Shown one piece after another: positions 24,714 to 34,356 of a DNA stretch of 64,000 nt. The DNA comes from Planctomycetota bacterium (GTDB lineage: Bacteria; Planctomycetota; Planctomycetia; Gemmatales; Gemmataceae). The notes beneath the pieces are model-generated. The model did not search any database. It was not told the DNA's origin and saw only the letters and a program-made list of their open reading frames with translations. Within the stretch, counting starts at the first letter, position 1. Every line of letters begins with the position of its first letter. The translations under genes were made by a program, and so were the position numbers. The DNA is taken from positions 30,438 through 94,437 of the forward strand of contig JAKOSN010000085.1 of the NCBI GenBank assembly GCA_029777335.1, written 5' to 3'.

Positions 24714-27692
24714 ATGCATCTGATGCCACGCTGTCTGCTCGCTGTCCTGGCCCTCCTGGGATTGTGGCCCTGTGCCAGTCGCGCGGATTCCTTCGATCAA
24801 ACCATCGCTCCCATTCTCATCCGCCATTGCCTGGATTGTCATGGCAGTGGCGCCACCAAGGGCGGACTGAATCTGCTCACGCGCAAGGGCGCGCTGACCG
24901 GGGGGCGAACGGGCCCCGCGCTCGTTCCCGGCAAACTCAAGGACAGCCTTCTCTGGCAACGTGTTGAAGCCGATGAGATGCCCCCGAAAAAGCCGCTCGC
25001 GGCCAGGGAGAAGGAACTTCTGCGTCGCTGGATCACGGCGGGCGGAGCGTGGGGGAGCGATCCGATTGACCCCTTTCGGGCCACCACCGACAAACGCGGC
25101 GGCTTCGATTGGTGGTCGTTGCAACCCCTGCACAAGGGGACGGCGCCCTCGCCTCGGCAGACCGGCTGGGTCCGCCAACCGCTCGATGCCTTTATCTTGC
25201 AGCGATTGGAGGCGAAGGGGCTGACCCCCTCGCCCGAGGCCGATCGACGCACCCTCCTGCGTCGCCTCTCCTTCGACCTGATCGGCCTGCCGCCAACCTC
25301 CGAGGAGGTCGAGGCATTTGTGCACGATCGCGATCCGCTCGCCTATGAGAAGGTGGTGGATCGCTTGCTGGCCTCGCCACATTACGGCGAACACTGGGCG
25401 CGGCACTGGCTCGATGTGGTGCGCTGGGGCGAGAGCGATGGCTTTGAACGCGATCTGCCACGATCCAACGCCTGGCCCTATCGCGACTGGGTGATCAAGG
25501 CGCTTAATCGCGATCTCCCTTATGATGAATTTGTTCGTTGGCAGCTGGCGGGTGATCGGCTCCACCCCGACGATCCCGAGGCGCTCGCCGCCACCGGCTT
25601 TCTGGTCGCTGGTCCGCACGACATTGTGGTTCCTGCCAGCGATCGCATGAAGGCCGCCATGCGGCAGGACGAGATGGAGGACCTCGTTGGGACGGTGGGG
25701 CAGACCTTCCTTGGGCTAACGGTGCATTGTGCACGCTGCCATGATCACAAATTCGACCCTATTTCGCAGAAGGATTACTATCGCCTGGTGGCGGCCCTGG
25801 CGGGGGTGGGACAGGGGGAACGTCCGCTTCCGGCTCCAAAACCAGGGCAGGAACTGGCACGGCTGCAAGCGCGCCTGGAACAACTGAACCGTCAGCAGGA
25901 CGCGCTGGAAAATCCCATTCGCGCCCGCTTGCTGGCCGAGAAGCGGAAGAAAGTGCCGGATCTGAAACCGCTCGCCGCCTGGGATTTTCAAACTGGATTG
26001 AAGGATCAGAGGGGCATGCTTGACTGCACCCTCCAGGCTGGGGCACGCCAGGAGGCGCGCGGTCTGGTGGTGGATGGCAAGACAAGCTATGCCGCCTCCG
26101 CCCCGCTGGCGAAGGATCTGCGCGAGAAGACGCTCGAAGCGTGGGTGCACCTGGGACGGCTGGAACAACGCGGAGGCGGGGTTCTCAGTGTGCAGACCCT
26201 GAATGGCAATGTGTTCGATGCCATCGTCTTCGGTGAACAGGAGCCAGGGCGCTGGATGGCCGGGAGCGAATTCTTCCACCGCACGCGCTCCTTCCAGGGA
26301 GCCAGCGAAACCGAGGCGCATCGGGAGGCGGTCCATTTTGTGATGGTCTACGACAGCGAGGGGACCATTCGCGCCTACCGTAACGGCGTGCCTTATGGAC
26401 AACCCTATCGCAGTGCGGGACTGGTGACCTTCAAGGCTGGCGCGGCCCAGGTGGTCTTCGGGCTCAGGCACGGGCCGGCGGGCGGCAACAAGATGCTGGA
26501 GGGCGTCATTCTCAAGGCGCGTCTCTACGATCGTGCGCTCTCTGCCGAGGAGGTGGCCCAGTCGGCGGGAACGTTCATCGCCGAGGCGGATCTGGTGGCA
26601 CAACTCAGCGCCGAACAGCGCCAGCAACGGGAGCGCTGGAGCGCCGAACGTCGGCGTCTCGCGGCGAAGATCCAGGACTTGCTACCGAGGACGAATGGCA
26701 AGGTCTATGCGGTGGTGCCCGGTCAACCCGGGCCGACGCATCTGCTGCTGCGCGGCAGTGTCGATGCACGTGGGGAACTTCTCGCGCCAGGCGGGATCGC
26801 GGCCCTGGGGAAACAGGCCGATTTTGCCCTGAAGCCCGATGCGCCGGAGGCGGACCGTCGGCTTGCCCTGGCACGCTGGATCACCGATCCCACCAATCCG
26901 CTTTTTGCTCGGGTGATCGTCAATCGGTTGTGGCACTATCACCTGGGCACGGGGTTGGTGGATACGCCGAGCGATTTTGGCTTCAACGGGGGGCGTCCCA
27001 GTCACCCGGAGTTGCTCGACTGGTTGGCGGGCGAGTTGATCCGGCACCGGTGGAGTTTAAAGGCGATGCATCGGGTGATCGTGACCTCGGCGACCTATCG
27101 TCAGGCGTCGCGGCCACGACCCGAAGCGCAGCGCAGCGATGCCGACAATCGTCTGTACTGGCGGGTAGCGCCGCGGCGGCTGGAGGCGGAGTCGCTGCGG
27201 GATGCGATGCTGCTGATCGCGGGGCACCTCGATCCGACGGTGGGCGGTCCCGCTTATCAGGACTTTCGCTCCTACTTCTTCAAGGGCACGCAGTTTTACG
27301 ATCCGCTCGATCAGGTGGGCGACACCTTCCGGCGCCGCACCATTTATCGCATGTGGGCGCGTGGCGGGCGCAACCCCTTCCTTGACACCTTCGATTGCCC
27401 CGATCCCTCCACGACGACCCCGCGCCGTGCCTCGACCACGACTCCGCTCCAGGCGCTGACGTTGCTGAACAATGCCCAGGTGCTCTCCCTTGCGGAGCGG
27501 ACGGCGACGCGGCTGCGCCAGGAGGCCGGTCCCGACCCTGAACGACAGCTGGCGCGCCTCTATGCTTTGGTCCACGGCCGCACGCCCACGGCGCAGGAGG
27601 TGGCATTGCTCAAACCGTTCCTCGCTCGCCACGGACTGACAGCCCTGTGTCGCGTTATCTTCAATAGCAACGAGTTTCTCTTCGTTGATTGA
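24714..27692 (+). CDS. Planctomycete cytochrome c/DUF1549/LamG/DUF1553 protein
   Basis: A 992-residue exported protein. A signal peptide (1-24) precedes a planctomycete-type cytochrome c motif CLDCH (39-43) with a distal methionine in ADEMPPKKPL. Then come a DUF1549 domain (about 145-345, ending in a CARCHDHKFDP haem-like motif), a LamG/concanavalin-like insertion (about 420-620) and a DUF1553 domain (about 690-980). These proteins are abundant in Planctomycetota and usually paired with DUF1501 proteins; extracytoplasmic redox and carbohydrate-sulfate breakdown roles have been proposed but not settled. ATG 24723 is an alternative start with better ribosome-site spacing. Confidence 0.92.
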   Translation: MHLMPRCLLAVLALLGLWPCASRADSFDQTIAPILIRHCLDCHGSGATKGGLNLLTRKGALTGGRTGPALVPGKLKDSLLWQRVEADEMPPKKPLAAREKELLRRWITAGGAWGSDPIDPFRATTDKRGGFDWWSLQPLHKGTAPSPRQTGWVRQPLDAFILQRLEAKGLTPSPEADRRTLLRRLSFDLIGLPPTSEEVEAFVHDRDPLAYEKVVDRLLASPHYGEHWARHWLDVVRWGESDGFERDLPRSNAWPYRDWVIKALNRDLPYDEFVRWQLAGDRLHPDDPEALAATGFLVAGPHDIVVPASDRMKAAMRQDEMEDLVGTVGQTFLGLTVHCARCHDHKFDPISQKDYYRLVAALAGVGQGERPLPAPKPGQELARLQARLEQLNRQQDALENPIRARLLAEKRKKVPDLKPLAAWDFQTGLKDQRGMLDCTLQAGARQEARGLVVDGKTSYAASAPLAKDLREKTLEAWVHLGRLEQRGGGVLSVQTLNGNVFDAIVFGEQEPGRWMAGSEFFHRTRSFQGASETEAHREAVHFVMVYDSEGTIRAYRNGVPYGQPYRSAGLVTFKAGAAQVVFGLRHGPAGGNKMLEGVILKARLYDRALSAEEVAQSAGTFIAEADLVAQLSAEQRQQRERWSAERRRLAAKIQDLLPRTNGKVYAVVPGQPGPTHLLLRGSVDARGELLAPGGIAALGKQADFALKPDAPEADRRLALARWITDPTNPLFARVIVNRLWHYHLGTGLVDTPSDFGFNGGRPSHPELLDWLAGELIRHRWSLKAMHRVIVTSATYRQASRPRPEAQRSDADNRLYWRVAPRRLEAESLRDAMLLIAGHLDPTVGGPAYQDFRSYFFKGTQFYDPLDQVGDTFRRRTIYRMWARGGRNPFLDTFDCPDPSTTTPRRASTTTPLQALTLLNNAQVLSLAERTATRLRQEAGPDPERQLARLYALVHGRTPTAQEVALLKPFLARHGLTALCRVIFNSNEFLFVD

Positions 27693-27705
27693 GGGAGAAC
27701 GATCC

Positions 27706-29151
27706 ATGCCGGATCTTGAAACTCCTCTGCTGGATCGCCGCGGCTTCTTCTCGTGGGCGGCCCAGGGACTGGGCGGCGCGGCGCTGACGAGTTTGCTCCT
27801 GCGCGACGGGGTGGTGCGCGCGGCGCCGGTGCCCGGAGAGGCGAGTGATCCTCCGCCCCATCACCGGGCCCGAGCGAAGCGGGTGATTCATCTCTGCCTG
27901 TGTGGCGGGGTGAGCCATCTGGATACCTTCGACCACAAACCGGCCCTGGCCCGGCTGCATGGCAAACGACTGCCCGGCAAGGAGAAGCCCGAGACGTTTT
28001 TTGGGCAGATTGGTCTCTTGCGGCAGAGCGACTGGACCTTTCACCAACGCGGCCAGAGCGGCTTGTGGGTGTCGGATCTCTTTCCGCATCTGGCGAAGGT
28101 GGCGGACGAACTCACGGTGATCCGGTCGATGCTGGCGGACTCGGCGAATCACACGCCGGCGACCTTCCAGCAAAACACGGGGTTTCGCCTCAATGGCTTT
28201 CCGGTCATGGGCGCCTGGCTCTCCTATGGCCTGGGGAGTGAGAGCGACGATTTGCCCGCCTATGTGGTCCTGCCGGATGCACGCGGCCTGCCGGCGGGCG
28301 GAACGATCAACTGGTCCAATGGCTTTCTCCCCGCACGGCATCAGGGAGTGGCACTGCGCACCCGGGGAACGCCCATTGAAGATCTGCTTCCGGCCAAGCC
28401 GATCGACACGGCAACCGAGAAGGCGAGTCGCGAACTGCTGGCCGCTCTGAATCGGCAACACGGCGAGGGACGTGATGCGGAGATCCTCGACGCGCGCCTG
28501 CGCAGTTACGAGCTGGCCGCCCGGATGCAGCTGACGGTGCCGCGGGTGACTGATCTCTCGAAGGAAACGGCGGCGGTCAAGCAGATGTATGGGCTGGAGG
28601 GGAAGGAAACGGCGGATTTTGGCCGCAGCTGTTTGCTCGCTCGGCGATTGCTCGAACAGGGAGTGCGCTTTGTGCAGGTGTTCTCGGGCGGATCGTTTGG
28701 TTCGCCGCGCATCAACTGGGATGGGCACGAGGACATGCGCGCCAACCACGGCCAGGAGGCGAAGCGGGTGGACCAGCCGATCGCCGCGCTGGTGCGCGAT
28801 CTGCGTCAGCGGGGCATGCTCGACGACACCCTGGTGCTCTTTACCACCGAATTTGGCCGCACGCCGTTTGCTCAGTCCGCCGCCGACCAGGTGGGGACGG
28901 GCCGCGATCACAACATGTACGGCTTCTCGGTGTGGCTCGCGGGTGCGGGGTTGAAACACGGTATCGCGCATGGCGCGACCGATGAGGTGGGGTGGAAAGC
29001 GGTCGAGAAGATTGTCACCTGGCCCGATTTCCACGCGACCGTGCTGCACCTGCTGGGGATCGATCACGAGCGCTTGACGTATTATCACAACGGCATTCGC
29101 CGCCGGCTGACCAACGTGCATGGCGAGGTGGTCAAGGACATCCTGGCGTGA
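27706..29151 (+). CDS. DUF1501 (sulfatase-like) exported protein
   Basis: A 481-residue protein with a twin-arginine-like region (LLDRRGFFSWAAQGLGGAAL), typical of DUF1501 proteins, then HLCLCGGVSHLDTFDHKP, LTVIRSMLADSANHTP, ELTDLS-type central motifs, NWDGHEDMRANH and TTEFGRTPF. The fold is alkaline phosphatase/sulfatase-like and the conserved His/Asp residues look like a metal site. It lies 13 bases after the DUF1553 gene, the usual two-gene planctomycete operon. ATG 27706 is preceded by GAGGGAG. The substrate is unknown. Confidence 0.92.
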   Translation: MPDLETPLLDRRGFFSWAAQGLGGAALTSLLLRDGVVRAAPVPGEASDPPPHHRARAKRVIHLCLCGGVSHLDTFDHKPALARLHGKRLPGKEKPETFFGQIGLLRQSDWTFHQRGQSGLWVSDLFPHLAKVADELTVIRSMLADSANHTPATFQQNTGFRLNGFPVMGAWLSYGLGSESDDLPAYVVLPDARGLPAGGTINWSNGFLPARHQGVALRTRGTPIEDLLPAKPIDTATEKASRELLAALNRQHGEGRDAEILDARLRSYELAARMQLTVPRVTDLSKETAAVKQMYGLEGKETADFGRSCLLARRLLEQGVRFVQVFSGGSFGSPRINWDGHEDMRANHGQEAKRVDQPIAALVRDLRQRGMLDDTLVLFTTEFGRTPFAQSAADQVGTGRDHNMYGFSVWLAGAGLKHGIAHGATDEVGWKAVEKIVTWPDFHATVLHLLGIDHERLTYYHNGIRRRLTNVHGEVVKDILA

Positions 29152-29157
29152 GGGGAG

Positions 29158-30855
29158 TCACCAGCGCTGGCGGGCGGTTTGCAACATGGCGGCCGCTTCC
29201 TGGCGAGTGGTTTCCCCGCGGGCCTCGCCGCGCAGCATGCTCGCCAGTTCCTCCAGCCGGTCCTCCTCGCTTAACGGCGTGATGGTGGTGCTGGTGCGGT
29301 TGCCGCGTTTTTTCTTGCGAATGGTCCAGTGATGGCGCGCGTAACTCGCCACCTGGGGCAGATGGGTGACACAGATCACCTGGTGCGTTTGGCCCAGCGC
29401 CGCAAGTTTCTGCCCCAGGACATCGCCAAGTCGTCCGCCCACGTTGGCATCGATCTCATCGAAGATCAACGTGCTCAGATGGTCGTGCGCCGCCAGCACC
29501 GTTTTCAGCGCCAGCATGGTCCGGGAAAGTTCCCCTCCTGAGGCGACCTTGCGCAGCGGACGGGCAGGCTCGCCGGGGTTGGCCAGCAACGTGAGTTCCA
29601 GCTGATCGGCGCCCCACGAAGGCACCTCGGACTTGTTGGGATCGTCCCCCAGCGGGAGGGGTTCCAGCACTGCATCCAGGCGCGCCTCGGGCATACCCAG
29701 GTCGGCAAGGTGTTTCTGCGTTTCGCTCGCCAGCTTCCTGGCCACTTGCTTGCGCTTCTGACTCAGCTCGCCGGCTGCTTTTTTCAGCTTGTCGAACGCC
29801 TTGCGGAGTTCCTCCTCGATCCCTTCCAGGTCGGCCTCCTCTCGCTCCAGGGTGGTCTCCTGCTCGTCGAGGCTGACACGATAGATGATCAGGTCGTCAA
29901 TGGAGCGGGCATACTTGGTTTCCAGCCGACGCAGAAACTGGATGCGTCGCTCCACCTCGTCCAGGCGGGCGGGGTCGGCTTCCCAGTGTTCACCCAGGCG
30001 ATGGAGATCCTTGGCCAGATCCTGCACCTCGGCCTGGAGGTTCTCCAGACGCTGGACCACGTCTTCCAGCCCAGAATCGAGATGAACCCAGCTTTCCGCC
30101 TCCCGTTGCAGTTTGCCCAGCTGATCGGCGAGCGAATCCTCCTCGTCGTAAAGGCGAGCGTATCCCTGAGCCGCCAGCGCCTGGAGATGCTGGGCGTTGG
30201 CCAGCCGTTCGCGCTCCTGTTGCAGATCGGTCAACTCGCCGGGTTCGAGCTCGGCCCTGTCCAGTTCCTCGCGTTCGAAGCGGAGGAGGGCGAGTTCGCG
30301 CTGGCGTTGTTGCCGTTCGGCCGCCAGGGTGCTGAAGCGGCGGCGCAGGTCGCGCACCGTTTCGGCGGCTTCAAGATAGGTCCGCCGTGGCTGCTCCAGG
30401 TGGCCGTAGGCATCGAGAATTTGCAACTGATAGGCGGGTTGCAGCAACGATTCGCTCTCGCGTTGGCCGTGGATGTCCACGAGGAGTTCGCCGATCTGTT
30501 TGAGCGTGGCGACGGCGACCGGTTGCTCGTTGACATAGGCCTGACTGCGACCGTTGCGATTCAGGCGGCGCGAGAGGAGCACCTCGCTTTCCTCCAGGGG
30601 AAAGTTGAGGATGGCCTCGATGGCCGCGCGGATGTCGGCATCGGGGAGTTCAAACCGCCCGGTGACGCGCAGTTCATCGGCGCCGGTGCGTAACAGTTCG
30701 CTGGAGCCGCGTTCGCCCAGGAGCAAACCGAGAGCGCCCAGCAAAAGCGATTTGCCCGCGCCGGTTTCGCCAGTCCAGGCACAGAAGCCCGGGTGCAGCT
30801 CCACGCGCACATCTTCAATGATTGCCAGATTCTGGACGTACAGCTCGCGCAGCAT
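29158..30855 (-). CDS. recN: DNA repair protein RecN
   Basis: A 565-residue SMC-like ATPase that acts in double-strand-break repair. The Walker A motif GETGAGKS is at 29-36; long coiled-coil arms span about 150-370; the C-terminal half has the signature ASGGELSRTMLALK, the Walker B segment LIFDEIDANVGGRLGDVLG and a THLPQVASYA motif. The length is normal for the family. It converges on the DUF1501 gene with only 6 bases between stops and ends a minus-strand run of three genes (T2SF, ADP-ribosylglycohydrolase, recN), separated from the next by 46 bases. Confidence 0.96.
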   Translation of the reverse strand: MLRELYVQNLAIIEDVRVELHPGFCAWTGETGAGKSLLLGALGLLLGERGSSELLRTGADELRVTGRFELPDADIRAAIEAILNFPLEESEVLLSRRLNRNGRSQAYVNEQPVAVATLKQIGELLVDIHGQRESESLLQPAYQLQILDAYGHLEQPRRTYLEAAETVRDLRRRFSTLAAERQQRQRELALLRFEREELDRAELEPGELTDLQQERERLANAQHLQALAAQGYARLYDEEDSLADQLGKLQREAESWVHLDSGLEDVVQRLENLQAEVQDLAKDLHRLGEHWEADPARLDEVERRIQFLRRLETKYARSIDDLIIYRVSLDEQETTLEREEADLEGIEEELRKAFDKLKKAAGELSQKRKQVARKLASETQKHLADLGMPEARLDAVLEPLPLGDDPNKSEVPSWGADQLELTLLANPGEPARPLRKVASGGELSRTMLALKTVLAAHDHLSTLIFDEIDANVGGRLGDVLGQKLAALGQTHQVICVTHLPQVASYARHHWTIRKKKRGNRTSTTITPLSEEDRLEELASMLRGEARGETTRQEAAAMLQTARQRW

Positions 30856-30901
30856 GGTGTCTACCGTCGCCTTGCCTGCTCTGGTCGGGAGGCCATCGCG
30901 C

Positions 30902-31675
30902 TTAGCGCGGATAGCGTTGCTGAAACTGGCGCACGATGGTGGTTAAATGCTCGTCGAGTCGGGGCCACACTTCCTCCTCGATCGCCGGGGGAATCCCACC
31001 ATAGAACGCATCGGCAATGCCCCCCGCAATGCAGGCAATAGTATCGCTATCCCCACCGAGCGAGATGGCCTTGCGTACGGCATCTTCATAGCTGGTCGAT
31101 TCGAGAAAAGCAATGATGGCCTCGGGAACGGAGCCCTGGCAGGAGACATCAAAGCGATAGGTGGGGCGGATCTCGTCGAGGGGGCGATCAAGGTTGTAGC
31201 CAAAGTGGTCGGTGATGTAGCGGTGAATCGCCGGCTTGTCGGCGCCGGTGCGGGCGAGAAAGACGGCGGCTGCCGTGGCGACGGCGCCCTTGACCCCCTC
31301 GGGGTGGTTATGAGTCACGCTGGCGCTGCGCTCGGCCTGGGTGAGGACCTCGTCCAGCGAGGCGAAGGCAAAGCCGATGGGGCTGACGCGCATGGCCGAG
31401 CCGTTGCCAAAACTGTGATACGGACTCCGCGACGGCGATTTGGCCCATTCGCGAAAGGTGCCCCCATAGCCGGCGCGCGGATAGCGGCGGAAGTATTCCT
31501 TGAGTTTGTCGGTGTAACTTACCCCGCTGAGCAGCGAGTCGGCCAGCGCCACGGTCAAGACGGTGTCGTCGGTGAAGCGACAGCCCTCATCGAACAGCGG
31601 GTAGAAATAGGGTGTGAGCACATTGCGGCGCTCGTAGACCGAGCCAATGATATCTCCCGCGATCGCTCCCAGCAT
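30902..31675 (-). CDS. ADP-ribosylglycohydrolase family protein
   Basis: A 257-residue protein with the DraG-type metal-binding motifs: MLGAIAGDIIGSVYE at the N-terminus, FTDDTVLTVALADSLL, and LGGDSDTIACIAGGIADA near the C-terminus. The enzymes of this family remove ADP-ribose from proteins or from small molecules and nucleic acids using two magnesium ions; the target here is unknown. ATG 31675 follows GGGAGG. It starts 17 bases after the stop of the type II secretion F gene, so the two are probably co-transcribed, though a functional link is not evident. Confidence 0.9.
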   Translation of the reverse strand: MLGAIAGDIIGSVYERRNVLTPYFYPLFDEGCRFTDDTVLTVALADSLLSGVSYTDKLKEYFRRYPRAGYGGTFREWAKSPSRSPYHSFGNGSAMRVSPIGFAFASLDEVLTQAERSASVTHNHPEGVKGAVATAAAVFLARTGADKPAIHRYITDHFGYNLDRPLDEIRPTYRFDVSCQGSVPEAIIAFLESTSYEDAVRKAISLGGDSDTIACIAGGIADAFYGGIPPAIEEEVWPRLDEHLTTIVRQFQQRYPR

Positions 31676-31692
31676 GAAGACCTCCCTGTGCT

Positions 31693-32718
31693 TCAGAAGT
31701 GCGAAAATTGATTGAGGGCGGCCAGATAGGAACTGGCCAGGCGCAGGATGAGGAAGATAAGCATGCACGCCACGAGAAACCAGACGGCCCAGCCGGCGCC
31801 CGTGGTCAACAGAGTCAGGCGCTCGCGGGCCACGTCGTTGTAATGTTCCGCCTGGTGGTGCAGCACCTCCGGGATGGTGCCGGCTTCCTCGGCATTGGCG
31901 AGGATATACTGGAAATCCTGGGGCAGCATTCCACTGGCCGCGAGCGATTCGCTCAGGTCGTTCCCGCGGCGCAGGGCGGCAGTCACCGCGTCGGTGCGCT
32001 CGATGAAGGCCTCGTTCCCCGTGGCGCGGAAGCTGAGTTTCACCGCCTGGATGACCGACATCCCGGTTTCGAGAATCAAGCGCAGGGCCAGACACAAACG
32101 CGTGAGCGCCAGCGCCTCCAAACACGGACCCACCAGGGGAACGTGGAGCAGAACGCGGTCCACCATCGCTTTTTGCTTGAGCATCCGCGGCACAGCGAGC
32201 ACGGCCAAAACCACCAGCGCAAATCCGCCATAGCCGATCGCCAGGATGAGCAGGGCGCCAGTCGTGCCCGACACGCCAAAGCCGAGCGGATCGAAGGAGG
32301 AATTGAACATGCCGAGGAGCAAGGGGATGGCGGCGATGACCAGGATGGCGACAAAATACTGAAAGAGAGGCCAGGTGATCTGGCTGCGAAATTGCCGGAG
32401 CAATTTTTGCTGCAGCAGGAAGTATTTTTCCAGTTCGCCAAAGACCTCCGGGAGATTGCCGCTCTGCTCGCCGACGCTGGCCAGCGCCACAAACAGAGGG
32501 GGCAGGCCGGCGCGGTGTTTTTTGAGAACATCCTCGAGCGCCTCGCCTTTTTCCAGGTCGGTGCTGATGCTCTCGGCGAGGGCGCGAACCGGCGGCGGTC
32601 CCTTGCGTGCCTGCTGGCGGAATACATCGCGCAGGGTAAGCCCCGCGCCGAGATAGTGACGCAGGGAGCGGCACAGTTCAATCAGGCTTGCGAGTGGCAA
32701 ACGGGCAGTCTGAAACAT
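31693..32718 (-). CDS. Type II secretion system F family protein
   Basis: A 341-residue inner-membrane protein with two T2SSF domains (about 8-115 and 200-315), hydrophobic segments at about 125-145, 160-185 and 312-332, and the family motif GEQSGNLPEVF in the first domain, echoed by AEEAGTIPEVL in the second. It would be the polytopic platform protein of a type II secretion or type IV pilus machine. No GspE, GspG or other secretion gene lies next to it, so it is an orphan copy. ATG 32718 has a GAGG upstream; the open frame before it lacks a binding site. Confidence 0.88.
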   Translation of the reverse strand: MFQTARLPLASLIELCRSLRHYLGAGLTLRDVFRQQARKGPPPVRALAESISTDLEKGEALEDVLKKHRAGLPPLFVALASVGEQSGNLPEVFGELEKYFLLQQKLLRQFRSQITWPLFQYFVAILVIAAIPLLLGMFNSSFDPLGFGVSGTTGALLILAIGYGGFALVVLAVLAVPRMLKQKAMVDRVLLHVPLVGPCLEALALTRLCLALRLILETGMSVIQAVKLSFRATGNEAFIERTDAVTAALRRGNDLSESLAASGMLPQDFQYILANAEEAGTIPEVLHHQAEHYNDVARERLTLLTTGAGWAVWFLVACMLIFLILRLASSYLAALNQFSHF

Positions 32719-32883
32719 GGCCAGCCTCGGCTGGAGGGGGGCACCGTTGGAGAGCTTCCACGCTCCCCGTTGGTGCCTGGTTGAAACTTCCCCCAGGGAC
32801 CACTTTATGATACTGTCGCTATTGTAACCGCTTCTCCCAACATTCGATATTCTCACCGTTCAACCTCCTGGAGGAAAGGCGCC

Positions 32884-33819
32884 ATGTTGCCAGGGACCGC
32901 GCGAGTCGCGCTGCTGATCCCGGTGTTGCTGGGGACGTCGCTGGTGTCCGCGCGAGCTGCCGACACCAGGGAACTCCGCTGGCAATTCCGCAAAGGCCAG
33001 ACCTACAAATACCTTGTCCACCATCACGAGGTGCGGACCAGTGAACTGGCCGACCAGAAGTTCGAAACCACCACGGAGAGCGACTACGAATGGCACTGGA
33101 AGGTGGATTCGATCGAGGACCAGGGGACGGCGACGCTCACGTGGAAACTGGGACGGCTGCGTGTAACAACCAGTGGCAAGGATTTCGACTTCACCTATGA
33201 TTCGATGGGGCAGAATCGTTCCGACGAGGAATACAGGACCCGGCTGATCAACCTGTACAATCAGCTGCGCCATGCCTCGTTCCAGGTGAAGTTGAAGCCG
33301 AGCGGACAGGTGGTGGAGATTCGTGGGTTCGACAAGGTGCTGAACGATATTGAGGCAGCCGATGTCAAGGCGTTTCATGCAGTGAACCTCCACGATGAGT
33401 CCTTCGCTTTTTTCCTGCAGCAAACGCTCGGTGTTCTCCCCGAGACGAAGGTGAGTAGCGACGCTCGCTGGGAAGTGCCGTTCCGCTCCACCTGGACGGG
33501 GTTGGCGGAGACCAGGGGGAAGTGGGAGTTTCAGCGCGGCAAACCCGCTCTGGTGGGCAAACACTCCTGTGAGACCATCGCCTGGAAGGGGGAAGAGAGC
33601 TTTGACGTGGACATGACCTTTGTCCAGTCCCCGCTCAAGGGAACGTTGAAGTCGAGCCAGCTGGGTGGGAAGGTATCCTTCGATGCCAAGGCGGGGTTGG
33701 TGCGTGCGAGTGAGAGCAAGAGCCTGATTAGCGGCACCTTGAAGCTGGGAGATGGCGAGAAACCCTTGCCGATCAAGGTGACCTTCGTGCACAAGCTCCA
33801 GTTGGAATATCTGCCGTGA
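32884..33819 (+). CDS. Secreted hypothetical protein (DUF6263-like)
   Basis: A 311-residue protein with a signal peptide (1-25, ending ARA) and a beta-rich mature part beginning LRWQFRKGQTYKYLVHHHE. The pattern of a long lipocalin- or LolA-like sheet with TTESDYEWHWKVDSI and a final FVHKLQLEYLP strand suggests a DUF6263-type protein, though I could not verify this. GGAGGAAAGG precedes ATG 32884. It stands between a divergent secretion gene and the DUF309 gene on the same strand 91 bases on. Confidence 0.7.
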   Translation: MLPGTARVALLIPVLLGTSLVSARAADTRELRWQFRKGQTYKYLVHHHEVRTSELADQKFETTTESDYEWHWKVDSIEDQGTATLTWKLGRLRVTTSGKDFDFTYDSMGQNRSDEEYRTRLINLYNQLRHASFQVKLKPSGQVVEIRGFDKVLNDIEAADVKAFHAVNLHDESFAFFLQQTLGVLPETKVSSDARWEVPFRSTWTGLAETRGKWEFQRGKPALVGKHSCETIAWKGEESFDVDMTFVQSPLKGTLKSSQLGGKVSFDAKAGLVRASESKSLISGTLKLGDGEKPLPIKVTFVHKLQLEYLP

Positions 33820-33910
33820 GTGTGTTACTCCTGGGGATGAGACTGTTGCTGCGCCGACGGGGGATGGTGGGAACGACGAGGCTGACGACCACGCACAAAC
33901 CAGGGTGCCC

Positions 33911-34342
33911 ATGACCAGTTCCGAGGCTTACGATCCGCGCTATCTCGCCGGAGTTCTGTTGTTCAACGACGAGGCGTACTTCGAGGCGCACGAGGTGTGG
34001 GAGGATCTGTGGAGCGAGGCGTCGGGGTTGGAGCGCAAGTTTTACCAGGGGTTGATCCAGGCGGCGGTTGGCTTGTGTCATTTTGGCAATGGCAACCTGG
34101 GGGGAGCGATCAAGCTCTACCACTCCAGCCGAGCGTACATGGAACCCTGTGGGAGTCCGTTTCTTGGCCTGAATGTGACGGCCTTCTGGCAGCAGATGGA
34201 ACGTTGCCATGCCGCCTTGCTGGCCAGTTCGCCGCCGGATCGCTCCTTGCGCCCGCCGGCGGATTTGCTTCCACGGATCGAGTTGGATCCTCCTCCGGCC
34301 TCGTGGCCCGACGTGACGGATTACGTCCCTGATGACGAATGA
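33911..34342 (+). CDS. DUF309 domain protein
   Basis: A 143-residue helical protein with the DUF309 signature FEAHEVWEDLW, followed by KFYQGLIQAAVGLCHFGNGN and GAIKLYHSSR. The family is widespread and of unknown biochemical role. ATG 33911 is used (AGGG 5 bases upstream); a GTG at 33905 is possible. The stop overlaps the first in-frame ATG of the next gene, so the two are probably translated together. Confidence 0.85.
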   Translation: MTSSEAYDPRYLAGVLLFNDEAYFEAHEVWEDLWSEASGLERKFYQGLIQAAVGLCHFGNGNLGGAIKLYHSSRAYMEPCGSPFLGLNVTAFWQQMERCHAALLASSPPDRSLRPPADLLPRIELDPPPASWPDVTDYVPDDE

Positions 34343-34356
34343 AGAGGCACCCTGGC

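Noticed and set aside
27661..29121. Long minus-strand open frame opposite the DUF1501 gene
   Set aside because: The plus strand encodes a full-length DUF1501 protein in the usual operon; the minus frame has no recognisable motif.
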